The notes beneath the pieces are model-generated. The model did no database searches. It saw nothing but the letters and a program-made list of their open reading frames with translations, and was not told where the DNA came from. The position numbers and the translations under genes were made by a program. Of a stretch of 64,000 nt of DNA, positions 56,092 to 64,000 are shown piece after piece. The stretch is from Stereocaulon alpinum (lineage: Eukaryota; Ascomycota; Lecanoromycetes; Lecanorales; Stereocaulaceae): contig JAEUBA010000079.1 in NCBI GenBank assembly GCA_018257865.1, positions 1 through 64,000 on the forward strand, read 5' to 3'. Position 1 is the first letter of the stretch. Every line of letters begins with the position of its first letter.

Positions 56092-58107
56092 CTAAGCCAG
56101 CCGTACCCCAGCCTGCCTATTCTTCTTCGCTGTAGCACCCATAGCATTGTTCATCCCAGTAGCCTGGCTGCTGTCCAGCGTACTCTGCGCTTCCCTCTTC
56201 TTCTCATCCTCAATCTTCTTTAGATGCTTCTCAGTCTTCTGCTTTCCACTGCCTTTCCCGTGGAATTGATGGCTTAGATGCTTAAATGCCTCCTTTTGGT
56301 TCATGCTGCGTCCGTACTCATCAACATACTTGAGCTGCACATCCGGCTTGTACTCGCGGTTGAAGATATCCGTCATTTGTCGTGACTCCATCTGATCGCG
56401 CATCTTATTCTCCTGACGGGCATACTCTTCCCTTTCTCGCTGAGACATGCGATCGAGTTTGCCAGTATTCCGGTCGCGCTCTCGTTGTTGGCGCGCCTTG
56501 GCTTCGACAGCTGCTTCGCGTTTTTGCTTCTCTGTAAGGAAGCGATCGCGTTGGCGGTGGAGTGCATTTATGTCTTGTTCAGTGTCTTGTTTTATGAGAC
56601 CACGCTGCGAGAGCATTGATAAAGTTGCACCAAGGCCATTGCTCAAAGTGGCTTCCTCTTCCAGACCAGTGCCGGTCATGCCGGATAGAATAGGTGTCGA
56701 TGTTTCGCGTTTGATACGTGCTTCAAGCTCTTCACCATCTTCGATGTCATTGTATGAGCGGTCCATGTTGACATCTTCTTCGTCATCGTCAGGTGACGTC
56801 TCTCTCTTCAGAGGCGTTTCGCCGCGAGGTTTGACAGTTTGAGCCCGCTCTTTCTCTTCTTCTCTAGACCGTTGTAAATTGGCAACGAATTCTGTGGTCT
56901 CGTCGATGACCATGCCGCCTTCCTCTGACTTGGACTCTTCCTCAGTCCTAAGGATAGCTACTTCTTCTCGCAGCTGCCGAGCGATGTCCTCCGGTTTTGT
57001 CCGCTTCCTCTTTTTCAATGCCGCTCGTCGCTGTGCTGCTAAAGACGCCTGTAGGTCGTCGTCATCCACGAACGAATCTGTCTCCGTGGGTTTGGGTGTT
57101 GCCCATTGCTGTTCTCCGTTGCCGGAAGCAATATCCATCGTATCGTTGCTGGCTTGAGCACCATTGCTGGTATCCAGTGGGAATATCTCATCGTCATCAG
57201 CGGTTTTTTGTCTGGTAGTCTTGGCCTTCTTTTTTTTGGGTTTCCTAATTTTGCTTTCTAAGACATCTGCATAGTCCGATGCAGGCACGTCTGCTTTAAG
57301 TATATCAAGACTGATCGCCTTAGCTTTCAGCTTCTCTCCAACAGCATGTCTCATCGCCTCACGCTGTTCTAGTGATGCTCCTTGTCCGTCCAATGTGAAT
57401 CTTTTCCGTTTCTTGCCATCGATCGCTTCATCGTAATGTTTCAATATCTTGGATCCACCATCTTCATCTTCGGCATGCGGGTCGTATACTGGCTTCTTCT
57501 TCTTCAAGCTCAGTCTGTCGTTCAAGGCTTCCTGTTCTTTCAGTTCCAGATTCTCGAGTTCGTCACCTTCCTCTTCGTTCTGGTCGATCGTTGTGTCCTT
57601 GAGCGTCAGAACCTGCTCCTCGCCACCCTCGAAATCCTCCAGCTCGTGTGCAACCTTTACCCCAGCAAGATCTTCAGCAGTGTAATCGGGTGCATTTTCT
57701 CGCTCGGCAAGCTCCTTCTCCAATCTCGCTAGTCTCTCCTTCTCAAGCTTCTTTCTTCGCTTCTTCTGCTGCTGCAGCCACGTCTTCGTATCCAGGTCAC
57801 CCGCATCATCGGCATCGCCTAGGCCTTTGCCTTCTAATTTGCTATACTTTTTGGCGGTGTCTCGAGCTTTCTTGATCTTCTCAAGAGTCGCTTCTCGTTG
57901 CGCTTTAGCATCTGTTTCATTCTGCAACTTCTTCCAGTTGTCGTACCCTTGTGCTTGCCTTGACTCTAGTGTGCTTCCTTGCTCTTCGTCCTCCGACGAG
58001 CTACCAGCATCTTTTGAGCTCTTGAACTGCGGTCCGCCGCCAGGAACTGGAAGTAGCGGCAGTCCGAGCGATGCGCGCACTCGGTTGACTTCTTCGATTG
58101 AGTCCAT
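56092..58107 (-). CDS. SNU66: Snu66/SART1 family U4/U6.U5 tri-snRNP protein
   Basis: A 671-aa single-exon frame from the ATG at 58107 (MDSIEEVNRVRASLGLPLLP), the usual SART-1 opening; the frame is open 141 bases further upstream but without conserved sequence. The protein is highly charged and coiled-coil rich. Family landmarks: the N-terminal region before KKYSKLEGKGLGD, KKRKRFTLDGQG at about 270, and the C-terminal block REYKPDVQLKYVDEYGRSMN then QKEAFKHLSHQFHGKGSGK, ending in the typical KNRQAGVRLA. Known role: joins U4/U6 and U5 snRNPs into the tri-snRNP for pre-mRNA splicing, in the nucleus. Length fits fungal homologues. Confidence 0.95.
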   Translation of the reverse strand: MDSIEEVNRVRASLGLPLLPVPGGGPQFKSSKDAGSSSEDEEQGSTLESRQAQGYDNWKKLQNETDAKAQREATLEKIKKARDTAKKYSKLEGKGLGDADDAGDLDTKTWLQQQKKRRKKLEKERLARLEKELAERENAPDYTAEDLAGVKVAHELEDFEGGEEQVLTLKDTTIDQNEEEGDELENLELKEQEALNDRLSLKKKKPVYDPHAEDEDGGSKILKHYDEAIDGKKRKRFTLDGQGASLEQREAMRHAVGEKLKAKAISLDILKADVPASDYADVLESKIRKPKKKKAKTTRQKTADDDEIFPLDTSNGAQASNDTMDIASGNGEQQWATPKPTETDSFVDDDDLQASLAAQRRAALKKRKRTKPEDIARQLREEVAILRTEEESKSEEGGMVIDETTEFVANLQRSREEEKERAQTVKPRGETPLKRETSPDDDEEDVNMDRSYNDIEDGEELEARIKRETSTPILSGMTGTGLEEEATLSNGLGATLSMLSQRGLIKQDTEQDINALHRQRDRFLTEKQKREAAVEAKARQQRERDRNTGKLDRMSQREREEYARQENKMRDQMESRQMTDIFNREYKPDVQLKYVDEYGRSMNQKEAFKHLSHQFHGKGSGKQKTEKHLKKIEDEKKREAQSTLDSSQATGMNNAMGATAKKNRQAGVRLA

Positions 58108-59094
58108 GGCGAATGCTGAATTCTTGCCACGAAGAAGGCCGAGAAGAGAGTGACCACTCGGGGAGATGAACGCAAGGGAGTACTCTCGTGCAAAAATTTG
58201 CACTAGGCTATCGTCAACAGTAATAAATCCAATACGAAGGTCATGCAACGAGGTGATAAGTCACATTGCAAGCGCTTAGCGCCGGAACAACCTCGGCAGA
58301 ACTTGGACATAAATTTTTTGTCTCGCGCACGACCTTTCTCTTTCCCACAACAGATTTGTGCCAGCAGTCCTGAGGCCCTTGCCTTCGGGTCTAGGTGTCA
58401 CTTGGTCGATTACTGGTAACTCGACGTCAAGGAGCCACTTTCTTCACGGAGAACTTTGCATGGTGTCAATCTTCCGGTCGACAGATCTCAAAATAATCGG
58501 TGCCTCAGAAGCCTGAGCTCCTTCAGGGTGAGCTCGGTGGATGGGCCTACTGAGGACGTCATATTCCAAGGCTTTGCCAAAGCTCGTCGAGCTATGAGGT
58601 TCGAGCAAAACCATGACTTGTCTACATACGCTTTCCATCTGCATAGAGATCTTGCCAAAGGCACTGATTAGGAGGTTCGAGGCTTCTACTTTTTGTCTGT
58701 ATGACCCTTTGCTACTCCGATAATCTTCAACCTTGAGCCCCAAAGAGTACTGTAGAACCATGACTGTCCCAGATTCTCGCAACAGTGCCGCACTTGTGTC
58801 ATCAGACACAATTGCTTTGTATGACTGTGATAGATCTGAGAAAGCGGCAAGATCGCTTGGTACACTAAGTATCTCTCCCATTGTGTGGCTGCATAACAAC
58901 GCGAGTGACATTGCAGAAGGAGTTCTTTCAGTATTCCAGGCATAGATCTGCAGATGGCGCTGCGCAAACGGCCGTTCCATTCAGTTTACAGCCCGCTGAA
59001 GCGCACAGATAGGCGTGGATGTACTTCCCAATCCATACAGTAAATGAACAGTCCGAAATCCCTCAACGAAGCATATATATACAAAGATTGCTGC
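58108..59094 (-). other. Stretch with one doubtful ORF (58444-58980)
   Basis: The stretch between SNU66 and SEC3. A minus-strand frame from an ATG at 58980 to 58444 (178 codons) reads protein-like (MGEILSVPSDLAAFSDLSQS, ISMQMESVCRQVMVLLEPHS) but has no family I recognise. A different reading frame on the same strand is also open there. It may be a small orphan gene or chance; nothing else was seen. Confidence 0.3.
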
Positions 59095-62000
59095 CTACTT
59101 CCTGAAAGCGGCGACCACATCCTCTCTTCTCCACTCCACCTCCAAGCCGTCTTCGTAGACCTCTCTGACGACTTTGTTGACCCTATCTCCAATGTCCAGA
59201 TACCTTCCTTCGCATTCCTTGCACACCTTCGTTACCAGCTCCCGACTCAAGCCGGCTGTATCATCACCCTCACCGAAATGCTTCTCCACCCGCTTCTTGA
59301 GAGTTTCGATACCACGTCGAACTTCTTTCGCATCGTAATTTGACAGAATCTTCTTAAACGTGCTGCGTGAGTGGGAAGCACGAGCTGCAATGGTGGTCGG
59401 AGTGCCGGGATTGTTGCGCATGAGTGATTCAGTTGACTCGAGGAAGTCGAGAAGTTTGCCGAGAGGTCGCCGGATTACAGCAGCGAGATAGAGCTCCATG
59501 TGCTCGTTCATCTCAGCCCTGGCGCGGAAGTTCCAGTCTTCTAAGACAGGGTTGTTGCGAACGATAACCTCCTCAATGTAGTGATTCATATTTTCAATGA
59601 GCAGGATGTGGTAGTTCAGGGCTTCCTTGTCTTCAAGGTCGCCTCCACTTTGGGTTGCTGTGGGACTTTCTTTGGCGATAAACTTCAAGCTCTCGAACAT
59701 GGCCTTGTTCATGCGCCCGTATGCATCATTAACCAGGGCACGTACCGGAAGATGGTCGAGAGACCGAGTAGGGGGAAGCATGTTCTCGATGGCAGTGGAG
59801 AAGTTGGGAAAGGTCTTCATAAAAGCAATGACGCCCTTTCGCTTCTTGATCTTAACCTTGGTGTCTTCAATGCCGCGGATTTGCTCTTCAATTAAACGGG
59901 TAAACAATGTTGTGAGGCGGTCGTGGACTTTCGTCACACTTTGAGAGAGAAATTCTTGATTAGTCTCTTCCACTTCTGAGAGCTGAGACTCCAGGGCGAA
60001 GAGTACGCCGACTCCATTCAACACGTCCTGTTTGATAGCCCAGTCGACGAGGCTTTGTAAGTCGTTTGGCCAGAAGGAATAGATATCCTCCATCACTCCT
60101 AGGACCTTCTTGGCCATATTACGCTCAGGGTCAAAGGGTTTTTTAACAATCATGTCTCCGCCTCCTCGCTGTTCAGGGTCTGTGGCAACGGCATCAATAA
60201 AGTCCCGTGTATCAAGCGAGGAGGCATGGAAAAGGTCAACAACGAAGTTCTGCTCCACGAACATGATACGGGCCATCTCGCTTAGAGCGCCGGCAAAGGC
60301 TTCGTATGCGGTTACCTTGCCGTCGTTCGGCTTATCACCGCTAGATACTCGACTCGATCCGTCAGTTCGCACAGTCTTGGTTCGTTTCACCGTCAGCTTG
60401 CGTCCAACGAGGCTTTCGGGCTCCTTCTCTTGGGTGGTGAACAAGACGTCTCGTTCGTCTCCCGCCGGCTTCCTGGTGACTCGTTTCCAGGCAAAGATGT
60501 TGTCACGGAACTCATCCTGATACGGCCTCTTGGCGCATCCTGCATACATCCGCAACATATCATCCCACTCAGGCGGCTCTATCTCACGGGCAAAGAGAAT
60601 CAAGGGAGAATATATCCACAGCTCTTGCTTCGGGCGATCGTGTAAGTTGTGATCGAGTTTTGTAGGGTTGACTGAAGCTTTATTGTTTCGGTTCTTCTCC
60701 AGCGCGTCCTGGGTCTCCGCCTCCATCTCTCGGAACTTGACGTACATATACTGCTTTAAGCGTTGGATGAAGTCAACACTCTCACGGCGATATCCTTCTC
60801 TCTTCTCGCGGACAGCGTGCATGGAGCTGAGTTCACTACCACCATGTCCAGTACTGTTACTTCGATTGAGACTCGCTTGATCAGCGGTTGTCGGCCGATT
60901 ATCGTTATGGCGAAGCTTTGGATCGATCGTCAGCATTGCGCTGTAGAGCTGTGCAAGCGTGCCTTCCACTTCTTGGATACCCCGAATTTTGCTTAGAGAA
61001 GCGTCTCTGAGAACCTTGAGTTGTGAAGCAGATATTGATATGGTATCCAATAAGTTCTTGAGTTCTGTTTGAAGTAGCTTCTGGTTAGCTGTCTGGACTT
61101 GAAGACCCTGTGATTGGGCCTCAATATATGCAACGTCTTCGCTGAGTGTCTGCTAGATGTTAGCAGATAGACTTCAAAGCTAAACACAAGAACTGACATA
61201 CGCCAAGTTCAACGTTATACAGGGTAAGCAGGCCGTCTAGTGCGTCACATTCTGCTATCACTCGATCCATCATGTCACTCACGGCCACAGCTCGATCATC
61301 GTTGTTCTCAACTGTCCCCAGCCAGCTGCCGGCTTCAACCCGAGCGAGCTCTTTGCGTATGCCTGTCTCAAGATCCTCGAAAGTTATTCTTTCATCATTC
61401 TCCTCGCCCCAGCCGAAATCGTTTAGTACAGCCTCAATCTCGAAGGTCCGACCTTCCAAGAGACTGGGAGTAATGCCCAAGGCTTTGGCGTATTTGGCTG
61501 AGTGGTCAGAACGACGCTTTTTCCTACGTTCGTCTGTAGCTTTGTCCGGTATTGGTGGTGGATTTTCTGCTGTGGCGGCTCTCTCGACGAGCGGCTCAGG
61601 AGAAGCTGGTGTGATAGACTTGGCAGGAGAAGTGGTGACATTTATCACTGGCACGTCCTTCTTAGTCTCGGGTGTAGACGGGCGATCATCTTGCGGCTGC
61701 TTTGGGGTACCAGGTCTACTGTCGTCCTGGCTTATTGCTCGAAGAAGAGAAGGGGCTTGGAATACACCAGTGATCCCATCACCACTTGCTGTGTTCTCTT
61801 CTTGAGCATTTTCTGCAGCAACGCCAGCCCGTGGTTTGAATGCGTTGTAGGCCGTTGCTGCCCTTCGAAACTTTGAAGCGACTTCTGCAGCAGACTTCTT
61901 CTTTATCATTGGCCCTAGCCCTGGCCGATGTGCTTCTTCGGTGGGCGTTTCGGGTGGCGGGGTCGGAGAGATATTGGTAGGAGTTGCTTGAGGGATTTCA

Positions 62001-63654
62001 AGCTCGTCATCGTTGGCTGTAGGCTGAGGAGACGTGACTTCTTGGCTAGGTTGAACGTCGTGGCTGGAAGCTGTTGTGGGTCGTGTCTCATCCGGGAAGT
62101 GGTCGCTCGATTCAGATTGATTCAATAGGGGGGTTCCACGTCCTCCCCGACCAATCTCTCTACTTGAGGCCGAGGGATCCCTTGAGCTGCCATTCCTTCT
62201 GTCTTGCGGTCTTGTAGGGATCAATTGATCAAGTGACTTCTCACTGGAGCGAGGATTGAAATTCAAGGCTCCAAGCTGTCTATCTGCTACCCGATCTTGG
62301 GCAGTAAAAGGGTTATCTTTCACGGCAGTCCGCGGTCGTTCTTCTGATTCCGTTGATCGCTGTTGGCTAACGCTTACGGCCGAGCCACTAGGTTGATATG
62401 CCCCGTTCGGCCTCGACCTTGACCTTTCCTGGCTCGAACGGCTACTTGATAGCATCTGAGATTCCTGGCCGCTGCGAAAAGAGTCTGTGCTCTGAGCCGC
62501 GGCTGGTCTTCGAAACTCGGGTTGTGAGCCCCTGGTACGCAATGCTGGTGACTCTGACCGTTTACTCCGGAGTTGAGGTTGTGATGTTCGAGGTGACGGA
62601 TCGTGAATTGACTCTGTAGAAGGGAATGCTCCAGGGAGGTGAATTCGATCATTGCTGGTTGCTATTCTTAGGGGATGCGAAACAGCACTATGAAGCTGCC
62701 GTTCCTGTGGGAGTTGGAGAGGCCGCTCTTGGGGGGGACGTTCCTGAGAGGGCCGTGGTCTCCTTTCTCGACTGGTCTCGGGTGGCGATGCATGCAGCGG
62801 GCGAGGTTCACGTAAATTTTGCGGCTCGTGGCTAAGTACTCGCGGACTGGGCCCAGTAGACCCGTTGGGTTGCGGCGCTGTTTGCACATTGTTCTGTTGC
62901 CCAGGGGCTGCTCCAATCTGCTCCAATTCTTGAGAGCTAAAGCCATGTAGTTCTGGTAGCCTGCCAGCAGTATACTTCTTGTAGATTTTTATCAAGCTGA
63001 AGATGAAGAAATCCTTCTCCTTAGCAGTATGCGCACTCCAATAATATGGTTTCTGGATAGTAACAAGGAACCCAGTGGGGCCCGCACGTTGCTTGTTCAA
63101 TTGCTCTTCGGGTGTGTTCGGAGTCGCATTGGTGAAGGACTCAATCACGGTCAAATCGTCGAGGGACCAGGTCTTCCCAATCGAGAAAGTACCATTAGCA
63201 TTCTCCCTAGCCTTGTGCATGCGTACGCGGCCTGACTTTCGTACAGCAACAACAATGACCCGCGGTTTCTTATTATCGGGAGGCGACTCCCTCGGGGGAG
63301 GGCTCGAAGGGTATGCTGCATCTTCGTCTATCCGAATATGTGTGATGTAGGACTCAGATACTGCACCACCATTAGTCCACGAGAGCCCTATACATACACA
63401 CCATGCAGCTTACTCGATCCGTCTGGTTCTTTCTTGCCGAAACAGCTCTCGATGATGCGCCTCTTCTCGTCTTCGAATTTCTCCGCCCGGCTCATCTGTG
63501 CCCCTGAAGCATTGCGATCACTATGAGAAGCGGTACCATTAGTCACTGAAAGGTTACTACCACTTCGCTGATCCTGGATCGGTCTTCCACCTGGTCCCAA
63601 GGGAGCTCCATTCGGAGGTCCGCGCAGCCGTTGCCCAGAGTTGCTGACATTCAT
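59095..63654 (-). CDS. SEC3: Exocyst complex component Sec3
   Basis: Exons 63654-63414, 63360-61202 and 61149-59095 give 1484 aa. Exon 1 ends with SRAEKFEDEKRRIIESCF, the usual start of the Sec3 N-terminal region. The PIP2-binding PH-like domain follows: ESYITHIRIDED, RVIVVAVRKSGRVRMHKARE, GKTWSLDDLTVIESF, GFLVTIQKPYYWSAHTAKEK and DFFIFSLIKIYKKYTAGRLP. A long Ser/Pro/Arg-rich disordered segment precedes a conserved coiled-coil part (EIEAVLNDFGWGEENDERIT) and the C-terminal exocyst helical bundle (REGYRRESVDFIQRLKQYMY; PNFSTAIENMLPPTR; LIENMNHYIEEVIVRNN). Known role: tethers secretory vesicles at sites of polarised growth with Rho/Cdc42 and PIP2. An in-frame non-ATG extension exists before the chosen start. 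Confidence 0.95.
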
Positions 63655-63957
63655 GGAGGGCAAGAGCACGCCACGCTGGGTTCATTGGCACGTAGTCAGT
63701 ATTCGTAGATGCCACATGCAGACTCGCATCCCCACGGAGAGCTCTGAGTACTGTTCAGGTCAGTATGAGTGGTCGCCTACGCCTTGATCTCCGGAGGGAA
63801 GTTCTACCCCCGAGACCCACAGCCAAGAACTTCAAAAGTCCGCTGTCCACGGTAGTTGCGGGACTATCCGACGCACCGGTTAATCCATGGGTAATTGTTT
63901 TGGGCCAGAGAAAATCACACCTTCCACCTCGAAATAATACGCTACATAACAATCGCA
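63655..63957. promoter_or_regulatory. Divergent promoter spacer, SEC3 / partial gene
   Basis: A 303-bp spacer between divergent ATGs. No other gene is supported. Confidence 0.45.
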
Positions 63958-64000
63958 ATGGGTAAAAAGCCGCGCACAAAGGCACCTGTACAGATCAAGC
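63958..64000 (+). CDS. Start of an unidentified gene (partial)
   Basis: An ATG at 63958 in the context CGCAATGG opens MGKKPRTKAPVQIK and runs off the window end. The Lys-rich start resembles nucleolar or ribosome-biogenesis proteins, but 14 residues are not enough for a name. Confidence 0.45.
   Translation, partial: MGKKPRTKAPVQIK

Noticed and set aside
59095..63654. Two separate genes in place of SEC3
   Set aside because: A clear GTATGT...GCAG intron at 61201-61150 joins the two large frames in phase 0, and the halves match the N- and C-terminal parts of Sec3.

Overview
This is nuclear DNA from a filamentous ascomycete (Pezizomycotina). I infer a Dothideomycetes-like genome, but the exact lineage cannot be read from the sequence. 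Three things point there. Introns are short (about 50-60 bases) with GTAAGT/GTGAGT-type donors, CTAAC/CTGAC-type branch sites and TAG/CAG acceptors. The proteins have a typical fungal repertoire (Sas3, Sec3, Vps13, Ypd1, Mnn10-like). The left end carries a saturated repeat-induced point mutation (RIP) signature. No tRNA, rRNA or CRISPR was seen.

Region by region. 1-4360 is an AT-rich wasteland in which CpA and TpG are almost absent; a Ty3/gypsy chromovirus-type integrase and chromodomain can still be read through many stops. It ends in a 23-bp tandem repeat whose RIP damage fades toward the gene side. 4360-11.3 kb is accessory: a secreted protein built of repeated exon modules with a dead last module, two paralogous single-domain RNase III-like genes with altered active sites, and a TA-flanked terminal-inverted-repeat element between them. 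12.4-33 kb is core: a HIT-like protein, a small membrane protein, the histone acetyltransferase SAS3, complex I subunit NDUFA1 (four tiny exons), arylamine N-acetyltransferase, a TMEM69-like mitochondrial protein, the very large lipid-transfer protein VPS13, and an AKAP7-like 2H phosphoesterase. 33-42.8 kb is sparse: one small secreted protein, an RBR-type RING protein and the phosphorelay protein YPD1. 42.8-46 kb has mitochondrial aspartate aminotransferase (with 3-nt and 10-nt exons) divergent from a GT34 mannosyltransferase-like gene. 47.2-53.7 kb is a second accessory patch: a PARP-domain gene with a disrupted upstream part and a 13-bp coding repeat, and a hypothetical gene with frame breaks. 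53.9-64 kb is core again: peptidyl-tRNA hydrolase PTH2, mitochondrial ribosomal protein bL28m, the tri-snRNP protein Snu66/SART1, the exocyst subunit SEC3, and the start of an unidentified gene.

Many neighbours are divergently transcribed from 0.3-0.7 kb spacers (SAS3/NDUFA1, TMEM69-like/VPS13, AAT/GT34, PTH2/bL28m, SEC3/last gene). There is no operon-like or biosynthetic-cluster logic; the core genes are unrelated housekeeping functions. Exon boundaries were derived by hand from splice signals and protein continuity. No complete new system is evident. The most unusual items are the consecutive micro-exons in the aminotransferase gene, the phase-2 exon-module secreted protein, the paired RNase III-like genes around a transposon, and several enzymes whose key catalytic residues look replaced.
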